This document shows positions 21,761 through 34,246 of a DNA stretch of 64,000 bases, piece after piece. The stretch covers positions 15,152,452-15,216,451 of the forward strand of contig CM056389.1 of NCBI GenBank assembly GCA_029718625.1, given 5' to 3'. The translations under genes were made by a program, and so were the position numbers. The DNA is from Synaphobranchus kaupii. Its lineage: Eukaryota; Chordata; Actinopteri; Anguilliformes; Synaphobranchidae. Position 1 is the first letter of the stretch. Each line of letters starts with the position of its first letter. The notes beneath the pieces are model-generated. The model had not been told where the DNA came from. It saw only the letters and a program-made list of their open reading frames with translations, and did not search any database.

Positions 21761-22410
21761 TCAAAGTTAATCTGTTTACAAGCTATTGGTACCATGAAAA
21801 ATGAGTTGCCAGACTCCTTGATGGGTGAAGTTCTTGTCTGGTTTCAGTGCAAAAAGTGACAACGTGACTGTCTTACCCTTATTTTCTGAACAGGAAGTCC
21901 ATGCCATATTCAAAGCTTTTGTTCAGTTGTGACATCAATCCTGATTTATAGTGAATCTCCATAAGTTAGGGAAGGAGTTATTTCCTTCTCAGAGGAAATT
22001 AGATGTCTGGTGGAATCACACTTTGCTTCATGGTGTGAATCAGACTTTATGGTGCCATGTTATGGGCTGAGACCTGCAAACCGCCACCTTTGAATCGAGC
22101 TGGCTCCGGCATGCTGAGAACAGAGAGTGTGAGAGAGAAAGGCTTTCTTTTCACGTGACAACAGAAACATTAGAATACAGTTCATCAGTGATGTAATGAG
22201 CCTGCACCAAGAAGCCAACGTAATATATTTGAACGTAACACAACGTAAAACAATTCCCCATGATGCCACTTGATTCTGTGTAAATGTCCATTTGAAATAT
22301 TTTCAGGAATCAAAGTGTCCGCATGCGCAACCCACTCTTTGCATCTGCTTCAGTGTGGGACACTACCCAAGTAGCGGACCAGAGAAGCAACTGCTGGTGT
22401 TGCAGGAGGT
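21761..22410. other. Unassigned sequence
   Basis: No gene, RNA or element ends recognised. Confidence 0.5.
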
Positions 22411-22629
22411 ACATTACATTACAGGCCTTTAGCAGACGCTCTTATCCAGAAAGACTTACTGAGCTTTTTGCATTTTTACATAGTACCCATTTATACAGCT
22501 GTACATATACTGAAGCAATGCAGGTGAAGTACCTTGCTCAAGGGTACAACAGCAGTGTCCTACCTGGGAATCAAACCTGCAACCTTTTGGTTACAAGCTC
22601 ATTTTTTTAACCATGATACCACACTGCCA
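22411..22629 (-). mobile_element. tRNA-derived SINE, minus strand
   Basis: Read on the minus strand, it starts TGGCAGTGTGGTATCATGG and has a B box GGTTTGATTCCC (plus 22566-22577, one change from consensus). Then come CCCTTGAGCAAGGTACTTCA and TGGATAAGAGCGTCTGCTAA, and it ends in the short repeats TGTAATGTAATG. This order is that of a very common fish SINE. The copy looks full-length but diverged. Confidence 0.85.
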
Positions 22630-23236
22630 TATGATATATGAAGATATCACAAGTTCATAAGGGAACTTGCGGAAGACGCCAATGAGGTTGGACAGGCGGC
22701 AAACTTTTCAAGAAAAACCACGAGCACTGCAGTAAAGCAGCATTGAAACTCAGCAAATCAAAAGATAAATATATAATTAAGACATTTCCCAATGTATTGG
22801 GGAGAAAGACAACGTTCAAAAATGAATCCCGCGTGTTTTTCCAGTGACTGGATAAGAAACCGATGAAGGCGATGACAGCACCGTGACAACAACAGTCGTT
22901 GTGTTTATGTGTTATGTGTGTACATATCTGCAGATGTATTTACTCCAAGCCCAAGCAGGGGGGGAATGCTCCGGGTTGGCGAAATGTTCACAACTCAAAA
23001 GAACTCACAGCACATAAAATGATTATATTGCACAGTGAAACTACTACTTAGTTATCAGCGTGACGTGAAAATGTGTTTGTGTATGCGAAAAGGTAAAGCG
23101 GTTATCAGCAAGCAAAATATAAGACTTTTGATTATACTGTTATAGTGTTATTACCAGGCGGTCTAGGAATGTGTTTAGCCAGGTCTGACAGTGTTGAGCA
23201 TATAAATCAAGCGAATGCACTTACGTTCTCTTACAG
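22630..23236. other. Unassigned sequence
   Basis: No gene or element recognised. Confidence 0.5.
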
Positions 23237-23285
23237 TATAAGGCACTTCGTACAAGAACATCTGCTAAATTAATGCAATGCAATG
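23237..23285 (+). mobile_element. SINE tail fragment
   Basis: GTATAAGGCACTTCGTACAA then GAACATCTGCTAAAT and (GCAAT)2 match the 3' end of the SINE family at 22411-22629 in the opposite orientation. Only the tail is discernible. Confidence 0.55.
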
Positions 23286-23737
23286 GCCATCAGTGTGATT
23301 CAAGGACAATGCGTATGCAGAAATAAATAAACAAATAAATAAAAACATAACCGTTGAGTGATATGGGAGTTCTGAAAGCGGAGTGAATTTTTCATGGACC
23401 ATAAGCTCACCCCCCGTTTTATAGCGCAGTCCGGGGCGATGATGACTTTGCATATCTTCCCGAAGCAGGTCACCCTCGCATTTCCTGAGAGGCCCAGATC
23501 CAGCGCTGAGAGAGGCCGCCCGGGACCGCGGAATCGGGACTCGCACAATCCCTTCCGGCTGGGCATCTTCCCTACTGACTTGAGTTATACTTACAAAAGA
23601 AAGGCAGAAGATAACTGGGTGAGAGAAAGTAGGGAAATAGACAGATGAATCACAGAGATGGCGAAGGCGAAGGAGTGGGTCCTCGATCGACTTTTAACTT
23701 TTCCATTAACTTTACAGGCTTTCGGGTAAACTTTTTT

Positions 23738-23741
<4 letters not shown>
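23286..23741. other. Unassigned sequence
   Basis: Contains an (AAATAAAC)-type patch at 23320-23345 and a moderately GC-rich part at 23400-23570. No gene recognised. Confidence 0.5.

Positions 23742-23782
<41 letters not shown>
23742..23782. repeat. GT microsatellite
   Basis: About twenty uninterrupted GT dinucleotides. Confidence 0.95.
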
Positions 23783-23783
<1 letters not shown>

Positions 23784-24208
23784 GAAATTGCTTTCCATCC
23801 AAATAATGTTAATGAAAATGTCCTGATAGGATGTGAGTGGGTTTTTGCAGAGGGCTTCGAATGAGGTAAGGGGGAGTATGAATGTGTTGGCATTGTTGAC
23901 TGCTTCATGGCACACTGTAGTCTCATCTGAGGTTGAATAAGTAGAGCAGATTGTGCCCTTAATTTTATAGATGAGAATGACCACAGTTTGTACAGTTTGT
24001 AGGCGTTTGGATGGCCCTATGCAGACAATAATGTTTTGTAACAAAAAGTTATGGAAATAGGAGTATATTCAGTAAACATTTAAAACTTAGAGTTGTGTTC
24101 AATTTCCACTTGCCCAACATTCCACATTCCCAGCACTGCCACCATGAAAGTTGTTTGAAAAGAGCCTTTCTTTGAGTATAAGGCAGCTGGACTATCTTTT
24201 AAAAACAC

Positions 24209-24323
<115 letters not shown>

Positions 24324-24892
24324 AAGCATTTAAATTTGCAGTTAAATGGCCAATGGACAGCCACCAGGGCTCAATGGAACTGGTCAGAAAGATGAATTGA
24401 ATCTATCATGTGGAACCAGACAGTGAGGTTAAACTACAGCAAGTCCGTTAATTAGGCAACAACTGGGCTCTAGTCTGCGGGACTAGGTAGCCAAAGAGAA
24501 TGTTCCTTATTATTCCAGCTCTCAGCTGTGCATTCACGTGGGTCTCTTCCGGCAATTTCTTTGTTTGTTTTTCCCTTCAAAATAGTGCAGAACTAGGAGC
24601 ACGGCCATCGCTGAACCCAGGTTCCAAGCTGAAATCATAGGGCGAATGGATCTATCATGTGAATTGAGGGTGTGTGAGGAAGTCCTCCCACTTTGGCTAT
24701 TTATAAAGTTGCAGTGTCCATCTGCCATTATAACAGCCCTGTAGAACAAAAGACTGCATTAGTCCCGATAGCTTGCTGATCTTTAGCAGCAAATATATAA
24801 ATATTTTTTAAAATCTAATTTTTTTTATTATGAAATCAAAGTTATTTCCAACTGGAACAGTGATCATAGCAACATCACAGGCCTTGCCATTG

Positions 24893-24995
<103 letters not shown>

Positions 24996-25171
24996 TTAGT
25001 AGTATTATTGTTATTAAATTTGATCTCTGTTATTATTATTTATTATTATTATTTACCAACCACACTTGATTCTACAGCTGGACAATACTGTTGGCTTAGA
25101 CACAGTCCCCTCCTGTGAATTCACATGGTTCAGTCGAGTTCACAATGTTGGCCTGAAAACCTGTGTTACCA

Positions 25172-25343
25172 GGGGAGGTATTTCACAAAGCAGGGTTACC
25201 GAGTTAGCTGGATAACAGCACTGAGTAAAACTCGGTACAGCTCTTTTTACTTCAGTCCATGTTCCAGATTTGGGAGGGTTCCGGGTTTTACTCAGTGCAG
25301 TTATCCAGCTAACTAAGTAATCCTGCTTTGTGAAATACCCCCC
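25172..25343. mobile_element. 172-bp MITE with 59-bp inverted ends
   Basis: The left end is GGGGAGGTATTTCACAAAGC and the right end, inverted, is GGGGGGTATTTCACAAAGCA. The match continues through GTTAGCTGGATAAC and GCACTGAGTAAAAC at about 90% identity. No coding frame. The ends resemble a common fish DNA-transposon family starting GGGGxGTATTxCA. Confidence 0.8.
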
Positions 25344-26210
25344 AGGTGTTAGTATCTGTCAGTGGTAGCGGTCTTTATGGAGCAGAGACCCTTTGCTGCG
25401 AGGAGCCTAAGATTGAGCATGGCAGGGTTAATGCAATAAGAGCCCCTGCATCCCTGCATCCAGTGTCCAGAAGCCAGCAAACGTAATCAAATTAATTAAA
25501 AACATTTCTGAACAGAGAGCAGAAAAACTAAAGGGAACAGAAATAAAGGTGAATAAATAAATATGATTAAACTTACACTACATACCAATAGAAAATTAAC
25601 TAGATCATATCAAAAGTTATTAAGCTGTGTAATACTTATCAGCCTTCTTCAACAGATAAGACACAGAGTAATATATTGTATAATACTTCACTGCCCTGAA
25701 CACAAATGACCCTGTCTGATTTCGGTCAGGAAATGCACAAAAATGCATTCTTTTTTATTAAATTATTTTTTTGTTCATTGATAATTGAATTCCACAGAGA
25801 AGACAATGGTCAAACAAAGATAGCGCTTGCTCCTATAAGGCAAGCTACATGAAGCTTGACTGCACCGACAAAAGTGTCCCCCTGCTGATATGCAATTAAT
25901 TAAAGTAGAGACTTTGGTCAGCACTGAGATTAAATGGTTGTCTTTTGGTTTAACAGAGTGTGCAGAGATGCTGCATTTAGATTTCCCGCTTAGTGTCATG
26001 CCGTGGCGGAGCTGATAATTTTATGTCTGACTAAACTGGCAATATTGCAAATCGCTTATTTTAATTTAACAAAAATAACACAAAACTATGCTGAAAAACA
26101 AGTCATTGATGCAATGTCTTGGACCAGTACATAATATATTTAGACACGGTCTAAAGTGATGTAAATAATGTCGATATATAGGATATATAACACTTTTTTA
26201 AACTATTATA
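25344..26210. other. Unassigned AT-rich sequence
   Basis: No gene, RNA or transposon end recognised. Confidence 0.5.
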
Positions 26211-26235
26211 CACACACACACACACACATATATAC

Positions 26236-26284
<49 letters not shown>

Positions 26285-26345
26285 CAGGTAATATATATTT
26301 AATATATATTTGTATATATTTTTAACATATATAATATATATTTGA
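26211..26345. repeat. CA, then TA microsatellite and AT-rich flank
   Basis: (CA)9 at 26211-26228 is followed by about 24 AT units (26236-26283) and a ragged ATATATTTA region. Confidence 0.95.
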
Positions 26346-27908
26346 GGTACAAAAAATACACAAAAAAATAATAAAAAATGATTGTATCCATATTGTGCAT
26401 ATACTGTATGCCAGCAATATATGGTACAAGATGACTGTTACACCTATAACAATTATGGAATGGGCATTTTTGTTTCTTTGTGACCATATACTTCTGGGGA
26501 CAGGCATGAGCCAAATGAAATGTATGGGCATATTAATAGCTTTCACATAAGCTCCTGTTGAATATTCTTTTAAAACGTGTACTTCCTATGAGTGATAAGG
26601 ACACAGTTTCACCAGATCTTTCATGTTTCTCAGAGGAAACCTTTAGCTCTTTGAAATTCTAAAAAGGTACACCAAATTAACTCTTTTTTTTTAAGTGGGA
26701 GTTAGGGATGGATCACCAGAAGGATGCTATTACTGTAGCTGTTAAGCCCACGGCATTGAGAGTTGCCATTTTAAATTTCGCTGCGTGAAATCTGTTCCAT
26801 TTTTTATGGATCTCACAGAAATACTGCCAATGGCTCGATCAAATCATGTATCAAAATCTAACATGGAGATAACAATTGGGAGTTAATTTTTTTTTCATTA
26901 TTCTTTTGCTAGAAGGTTTTTTTTTAATGGCAGGCTAAATTTAGAAGTATTTCCCAAGAAGTAATTTCTTCCCAAAACTTGTATTAAATAAAAGTTATTA
27001 AATGTAATCATTTTGTGGTAAATTGTTATGCTATTGTATTTTCTGTATTATTATGTCTATAAGTCATATTAGCCAAATAGTCATTATTTATACTGGCTTT
27101 TGGTAAAGAAAAAAAAAAGGTTTTGCAGAGGGCCCAAATGTCAGGATGTATCCGAGGTCCTGGAATTCCTGTTGGTGCTCAGCATACCCAGTATTACTTC
27201 ATCCAATGCACACATTCACATACATTCAATGAACATAACAACTGATTTTGTAATTATGAGTTCACATGGGAAACAATCATCTCTGATACTCTCCAAGAGC
27301 AAAAATCTATTAAAAATGAATTATATCAAATACTATTTTTTCATTAGACCCATTTTTTATCTATTTATTTTGTTTCAGTTGGCATAGCTGGGGCCATTTA
27401 AGTTACTTTAATTAATTTGAGACTCAGAGGTCGGTTGAATGAAATTAATATGGGGGAAGGAATAATACATACACTACTTTTTGTAGTTTTGCGATTATGA
27501 GCAAATTGTTATAGAATATACTCAGTAATGGTGCTGGCAGAAATCTGTTTTAATTGGAACAGAATAGACTAGCGTACATTTTGTGCCCCTGTAAGGTTGA
27601 AACTGCATTATTTTCGGCAGATAACATTGGGATTGTCGGTTTAGATCTTCTTGTTACTATATCAACGCCGACAGAAAAGGCTTTATCTGTTCCATTTCTA
27701 CAGCCAATTATCCCCACTCCATTATTTTTTGTGTGTGTGAAACACATTGGACACCAATACTGGCAACTTTAAGAAACGCAGAGAAGCATATCTCCTTTTT
27801 GTTTGGGGAAGGGAGAGAAAGTTCCCTGGTTACTGTTATTTATGTAATGTTATGTGGAGTATCGGTACAACAGAGACGGTATCTGACTAATATGCCGCAT
27901 TCCACCTC
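26346..27908. other. Unassigned AT-rich sequence
   Basis: About 1.6 kb without a recognisable gene or element. It is strongly AT-rich with short poly-T and poly-A tracts. Confidence 0.5.
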
Positions 27909-28018
27909 AAAGTGCACAGAAAAAATGGTGGTGTACATGGCAGTGTACATTTAACACCCTAGGGTGTTAAATGTACACCAGCAGTGTTACATTTACACAG
28001 GCATTCTTTCTGTGTGAA
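27909..28018. mobile_element. Palindromic MITE, copy 2
   Basis: The ends AGTGCACAGAAAAAATG (27911-27927) and CATTCTTTCTGTGTGA (28002-28017) are inverted. The centre contains a perfect 36-base palindrome, GTGTACATTTAACACCCT and its exact complement (27943-27978). Ends and core match copy 1 at 5551-5670. No frame. Confidence 0.8.
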
Positions 28019-28046
28019 CTCCACTAGCAGTGTCAGTTCACATGCT

Positions 28047-28073
28047 TTCATTCATTCATTCATTCATTCATTC
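28047..28073. repeat. ATTC tetranucleotide repeat
   Basis: Six to seven CATT/ATTC units. Confidence 0.9.
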
Positions 28074-30215
28074 ACCTTTATTTAGTCATGGAGGACAACT
28101 GAGATCTCCCTTTTCGTTTGCAGTGATGTCATGGAGAATGAATGTAGGTAGGGAATTCAAGGATTTGCATAGCCAGTCAGACATGGGGGATGTTTAGGTT
28201 ACCAGATGTACAGTATACATCCAGTTTTAGTGGGAATGCGACCACCAGTTTGAAAAAGTAGAGTGTATGGGTGTTAATTTGTCACGTCATGATATGGACC
28301 ACCTTTTAGGCTGTATATACTGTAGGTCCACAAATGGTCAATCAGACATAAGCAAATCCCTGGCATTGTGCATAAACCTTGTACATTGGATCTGTCATCA
28401 TCATCTATGTACTGTCAGAATTTCACAACTGGGCAAACCCCAAATGATGAAACCGTAATGCTCATTGGCGAAGTGAAAATAGAAGCAGTATTTTTTTGCT
28501 GTTCTTGAGAATTCCATTTTTGCCGGTATGAGGATTATGTACAACGCCGACCAATTACAAAGCTTGAATGAGAATGACATGTCATGGTTTTGTTTTGATA
28601 TGGTGTTTGTGTAACATGTTCAGTCATACACAATGAATGCTAATGCCGAGTGGCCTTAACAAAAAACATAAACATATGACTGAAGGGACCAGGAGGGATC
28701 AGAAGAGAGTTCATGGTGATGTGAGAAAAAGACCAAATATTATTCATAAATTCCATTTGTTGTGAGTTATTCATTTTTTAAGGGGCTATACCGAATATTT
28801 TATTGATTTAATTGGTTAATACGTTCCTTCTTATTTGGCCAAGAAACAGCAGAAATATTGCTGAACACATTTTTATTCCCATTGCCATTTATTTTTAGCA
28901 AATGGAGGGGCCCAAAATAAGTGATAATCAGAGGTGTGTTGCCTGAAATATAATTTGGAAAATTGTCTCTCGTGTTGGAATATGAATAAAAACGTGATAA
29001 CTGTAAACTGTTGCTGGAAACAGGGGTTGGCTAATGCAGGAGATGGCGTGGGGATGTTTAGATCAAGCCAAGAATCTGAGAATAATCCCCTCACTCAAAA
29101 CACCGATGGAAATAACAGCGTATCCTTTTAAGCAGGGTTTATCTATCCTTCATTGCACAGATTTTTACAGTTCATCGAACTGCAAACTCAGATTTTTCTA
29201 TGATATCTGTAGAAAGAAAACTAACTGTATAGCTGCCCATACACTGCAGGTAGGACCCTCTGACTGGGTTTCATAGCCTGCAGATGGGTCCTCCAGTGGC
29301 CAAATGCAGCAATAACTGCAATATTTCATAATGCCACCTGTTGACTGATCATCCCATTATGTGTCCTGGATCATCTTAATTGTCCAATAAATGATAAGCA
29401 ATTAAAAGCAAATGTGCTTCAGTTTGACACATTACATGTGTTTTACCATTCTCGGCGGCTCTTAATATCTCAATAAATTTCCCAATTAGTATATGTTACC
29501 ACATTTTAATCCACAAGACATCCCGACAATGCAACGAGAAATGAGGCATAATGTAAGACTGCTCCTAAGTGGCATACAGTGGGGGGAAATAACCGGTGAA
29601 TGCAATGAAATACTACTGAAACAGATTTTTACAAATGGCTGCTCCTGTACAAGCACTCACCGTTGTGGGTTATTTATTAGGAGTAGTAAATTAGCTCAGC
29701 TGCAAACTGAATTGATATCAATTGAAATACCCCTAGCCACATTTCAATTAGGTTCTGCCCGTGATAAACGGATTTCTCATTTGTGTGCCACAGCCCTGCG
29801 GAAGAACATAGCTAATGACACGCTGTCCAACACAAGTCAAGGAACCCCTTGTGCAAAAAAAGAAATTTGGTTTCACCATGCAGAAATGACTACACTTTTT
29901 ATACTGCTTGTTTCAAGGCCTAGGCTAGTTACGAACTTGAGAGGAAATACCTTTTTTTGAGCTACAAAGAGCATCAGGTGATCCCAATGACTGTTTCTTT
30001 AATTAACCTGAGCGGCTTGATGACACATTATAGGCACTTGGAAAACTTTAAACACAACGATAAACACATATAAATTTAACACACACATACTTACCAACAT
30101 GTTTTTTTCATACAAAATTACACTTTCAAGCCACATTTAAGTAGCCTACAAGTTCTTTCCACCGAACTAGACAACGGTTCTCTCATACCGTAAGGCTACT
30201 TAACACCCGTGTGAG
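28074..30215. other. Unassigned sequence
   Basis: About 2.1 kb. It contains a 155-codon open frame (29493-29960) with no recognisable domain, no flanking splice or promoter support and AT-rich codons; I treat it as chance. No transposon ends were seen. Confidence 0.45.
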
Positions 30216-31135
30216 TTGTAAAAGAAAAAGGCTTTCCCAGAAAAAAAAAAACGACGTGACTGACTTGGCCAGTAAAGGATTTTCCAGTTTTTGGCATTGA
30301 AAAACTTTGGCCTTGTTGCTTTAGCAATATGTTTTGGGTCATTGTCCTGCTGCAACGTGAAGTGCCATTCGATGGGTTTTGAGGCATTTGGTTGGATCTG
30401 AGCATATAATACACTTAATACACATAATCTGTACACTTCAGAGTTCATCCTGCTGCCGTAGGCAGTCACATCATCAATAAAGACAAGTCAGCCAGTTCCA
30501 GTGGCAGCCGTATGTGCCCAAGCCATGACACTACTTCCATCACGTTTCACAAATGAGGTGTTATGCTTTGGATCATGGACAGTTCCTGTCTTTCTCTACA
30601 CTTTCCTCTTTCTATCAATTTGGTAATGGTCATTACTCATCTCATCTATCCATATGAGTTTTTTTTAAATGTACTTTTTTTTTAAGCAAGGCCTTTCTGT
30701 TCATGAGGCGTACTAGTGCTTTGAATCTTTTTGGTGAACCCTCCGAGGTTATGCTGGTGTAGTTCTCATTATGGCTGTCTTTGACATATCCATGCCTATA
30801 TCCTGGGTGTTCCTGATCTGTGTGACAGTTGAAAAGGGGATTTTCTTCACAATCAAAAGTATTCTTCAGTCATCCCCTACAGCGGTCTTCCGTGGTCTAC
30901 CATGTCGTTGCTATTGCTGAGCTCACCAGCAAATCCGTGCTTCTTAATGTACCGAACAGTTTATTCTTTGACACACCCGATGTTTTGGCTATATGTCTCT
31001 TATGTCTCGACTTATTCTGATTTTTCAACCTCATCATTGGCCTGTTTCACTGGCATTGATACTTCTTTGGTCCTCATGTTGAGACACAACAGCAACAGAT
31101 CCCAACGCAAATGTCATATCTAGAATCAACTCTTG
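30216..31135 (-). mobile_element. Decayed Tc1-like transposon, minus strand
   Basis: On the minus strand the transposase gene can be followed from the region before its N-terminus (near 31130, TTTGCGTTGGGATCTGTTGC and CAACATGAGGACCAAAGAAG). It continues through the helix-turn-helix part to the catalytic part ending near 30240. It is a different Tc1 family from those at 2.3, 16.1, 37.9 and 47.7 kb. Inverted ends were not recognised, and the 3' part is lost after the block encoding WPSQS. Confidence 0.8.
30240..30460 (-). pseudogene. Tc1 transposase catalytic-domain remnant
   Basis: The frame reads SRMNSEVYR, then IQPNASKPIEWHF and QQDNDPKHIAKAT, then NWKILYWPSQS. DNDPKH holds the second catalytic aspartate of DD34E transposases, and WPSQS precedes the segment with the final glutamate, which is missing here. 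The remaining gene is broken by stops and frameshifts. Confidence 0.8.
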
Positions 31136-31361
31136 ACCTTTTTGTAAAATTTCTTGCATGAACTAATGCAATGACACATACCTTCCCAAGAAACAGCTAA
31201 GCAGCCAACATACACCGCTACTGCACTCAGTTGAACAGTCTCAGTTTCACTTTTCCCCCTCCCAAAGAACCGCCTTCCTATACCATTCCCTGGGCTAGCT
31301 TTATTGCCTATGCCCTGAATGGATTTTATCACCCGCTCTAGGAGACAACACACCTTAACTA

Positions 31362-31482
31362 GGATTCAATCAACATTTGTCTTTAACATTGACTTACAAA
31401 TCAATACAAGCGTTCTTTTGCATGTCTGTGCACTGGCATTTATGTGTCATTCAAACAAGGGCGAAAGTTCAATGAATCCAGG
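31362..31482 (+). repeat. Dispersed repeat beginning GGATTCAATCAACATTTGTC
   Basis: GGATTCAATCAACATTTGTC then TTTAACATTGACTTACAAA. The right side, GTTCAATGAATCC (31469-31481), is a partial inverse of the start, suggesting a MITE of about 120 bp. Related starts occur near 35840 (minus), 38957, 47189, 48977 and 62338. Confidence 0.5.
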
Positions 31483-32668
31483 GCCATTTTTCTCAAAGAT
31501 TCAGGATATAAAACAGCAGATCAGCCTCATTTAAACATTATTAAACCTGTGACAATTTTAGATTACTATGTTGTTGGAAATTTTCATTACGTAAATGCCA
31601 TTTGAACCAATTTTGAATTGGCGGTCTCATGTTTTAAAAGCCATCAGGGCACAACCTAAAAATATGGAATTGTTCCCCGCAATACATAAATGTCATGATA
31701 GGTTTATGTAAATTCATGTAAGTGCATGTGGAGGCGAAAGTCTTATAGGAAAAAGCTCCATTTCAGAAGACAAAATCATTCTCATTAAAGCAATATATTA
31801 AGGTATAATATTTATCCAACACATGGACTGTTTTAACACAAATGCCACTTACACCAAATGCCAGTGGACTACGTGGCTTTAATGCAGCCAGGTTGTCACA
31901 ACGGATAGGTGACGTTATCATGTGTGTGAAATCTAAAAACATTGTGCAATGCATACACTGTGCTCATTTCCCAAAGTAACCTTCATTATTATTTTTGAAT
32001 GTATTTTCTCACCCTCAGGCTCAGAACCATAGCTACTCATTACATTGCTATGTCTAATGTGGGATGGAATTTCTATGCCTTGCATAAACAGAGAATTCAA
32101 AAAATACAAACAACTTAATTGATGCTGTTGGTTTTTGTTGTTATTTTCACTGGGAGGAAAATTACTTCAATAAAAAAAAAACTAAAAACAAAAACCGCAA
32201 AAAAAAAAAAAAAAAAAACTAATTGTTTGACCTGAAAGGTCTCATTGTTTTAGTTTGGATTGCTAATTTTTTGTGAGTTTAATTAAGTAGGCTTACTCAA
32301 GACTGTATAACAGTAGAACAGAGTAGAATGTCAAACTGATGGCGTACACTTAAAATTTAAAGGGTAAATTACTTTGGCACTGAGAAAGGCATGTGGTTTC
32401 TTGTTTATGAATTCTCAGAGCATTTAACTCTGTTACCTTTTGTTACCTTGAAAAGTAGCATCACACAAATAAACAACTTTACTGCATTCACACTTAAAAC
32501 AGCAAATTATTACTATTGCAGTGGACTGTCAACTCAGGGCAAGTCTACACATTTATTTCCTGAAATAATGCCTAATTTATAGGTGAATATTTTCAATTTT
32601 GTAAGATTTTATTTGACAATGCTTTTGCTTTGTGAAATTGAGACCCATGATGTTTCACATGGTGCAAG
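31483..32668. other. Unassigned sequence
   Basis: AT-rich, with A-rich tracts at 32170-32220. No gene recognised. Confidence 0.5.
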
Positions 32669-32752
32669 ACAGTGTATCTTATAACTGAGACAGTGTATCT
32701 TATAACTGAGACAGTGTATCTTATAACTGAGACAGTGTATCTTATAACTGGG
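32669..32752. repeat. 21-bp minisatellite, 4 copies
   Basis: Four head-to-tail copies of a 21-base unit (ACAGTGTATC + TTATAACTGAG). They are identical except for the second-last base of the last copy. Confidence 0.97.
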
Positions 32753-32855
32753 CAGAACAGTGGAGCTCTTTCGTGGTTTGGTCAGAACCAAGAATCACTA
32801 TGTACAGAAAGAGAACACAGCTGTCTGCATAACATACATTAGTGATGCGAACATA

Positions 32856-32856
32856 T

Positions 32857-32893
<37 letters not shown>
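32856..32893. repeat. CA/CG microsatellite
   Basis: CACACGCGCGCA passes into about eleven CA units. Confidence 0.9.
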
Positions 32894-33339
32894 TTCTGAT
32901 CCTAGTGTCCTAGTCCTGGACTACAACAAAAACGTGTAACCACACCGGCTATGGGATCACCACAACTGTGCCACAAACACCCATGCAAGGAGCATCGCCA
33001 CTAAGGAGTTTACATTCCTCCGACGTGGTGAACTACTAAGCAGAGTGCTACAGGTGAGCTAGCACCAGTAAAATGTTATATATTAAGGTTTATAGTGTGC
33101 ATGCTTATCCCCTTTGTGCAGATGCCTAGTGGCCATGGCGTCGGCGGCAAGATTTTGCTCAACTGAGACATTCATTGCTCCTGCAGCCAAACTATGAGTG
33201 CAAACCACAAACTGTGTATAGCTGAATGTATAGCTGACTGTGTGTACTACTCATGTTTATTACTAGGGATAGCTCATACGCTGTGAGAAAGTTGTGCTTT
33301 GTCGGATTGGCTTTGTAGTCGCGTCAATGACCTTCAATA
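32894..33339. other. Unassigned sequence
   Basis: No gene recognised. Part of this stretch may be the diverged body of the retroposon whose tail follows at 33340. Confidence 0.4.
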
Positions 33340-33402
33340 TGCACTTATTGTACGTCGCTTTGGATGAAAGCGTCTGCCAAATGATTGTAATGTAATGTAA
33401 TG
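33340..33402 (+). mobile_element. SINE tail fragment
   Basis: GTACGTCGCTTTGGATGAAA then GCGTCTGCCAAATGATTGTA and (ATGTA)3 form the 3' end of the SINE family seen at 22411-22629. The 5' tRNA part is not recognisable. Confidence 0.65.
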
Positions 33403-33642
33403 TGTTTTATCTTTATTGGTACACGATTTGTGACCACTCTGCCGAATACGGAGTTTCTAAGTGTGACAAGCAAACCACCCCACCCAGTCTAAACCTACCC
33501 ATACGTGACGTAGTGGACAATAGCGTCTGTGTGTGAGATCACAAATATATTTATTCATCAAATAAAATTAGAATTCTGTCATAACAACAAGATAAAGCCA
33601 ACAATAGCCTGATCTTATTCGAAAAAAGCTGTGACAAGCCCT

Positions 33643-33870
33643 GGGGGGTATACTACGAAGGAAGCTTAACGAAGCCAGAGTTTCTTTAGCTGGCTTCAGA
33701 AAGCCTAACCACCGCAATCTGGCTTAACCGGTATTATGAACGTAGCTATCACCTTGTTAAGTGAACACGGGCTTTATTAATCAAGCTCTGTGCGCGTTCC
33801 AATAAAAGGGGCGGTGTCTGCAACAACGAGCCTATAGCGGCGCAGCATAGGCTGAACTAGAGCAACGCAT
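33643..33870 (+). mobile_element. DNA-transposon end fragment
   Basis: Starts GGGGGGTATACTACGAAGGA, then AAGCCAGAGTTTCTTTAGCT, followed by a part with GGGGCGGTGTCTGCAACA. These are features of a fish GGGGxTATxCTACGAAG-type DNA element, probably Harbinger-related. The opposite end was not found. Downstream to 34200 is AT-rich sequence that may belong to it. Confidence 0.4.
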
Positions 33871-34204
33871 TTCTCTGTGTAAAAAAAGACTGATACGGAG
33901 AAATTGCAGGGAGGAGCTTTTGCAAAAAACTATTTAAATGCTCGTCCTGTAGGTTAAATTTGTTAGTTAACAGCTTATTCACCTTACCACTCGTAACAAA
34001 TAAATGTATACTCTCAGTACATTGTCATACAGTTTATTTATAAGGTGACAACTGTACTACTACATTCTAGAGCTCCTAAACTTTAAACTTGACACAGTGT
34101 GTTATCACACCAACGTTTATTCATAAAAAAAAGTCTCTCAAGCATTTTCCGGAATAAAATACACTAACACTAATCTCACCCTGCGAATAGATTCTGTCAC
34201 TAGT

Positions 34205-34246
34205 ATCCGTATACACCTCTACGGGATCCGTATACACCTCTACGGG
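34205..34246. repeat. Perfect 21-bp tandem duplication
   Basis: ATCCGTATAC + ACCTCTACGGG occurs twice, head to tail, without mismatch. Confidence 0.95.

Noticed and set aside
29493..29960. 155-codon plus-strand open frame
   Set aside because: No recognisable domain, AT-rich codon use, no splice or promoter context and no relation to any neighbouring element.
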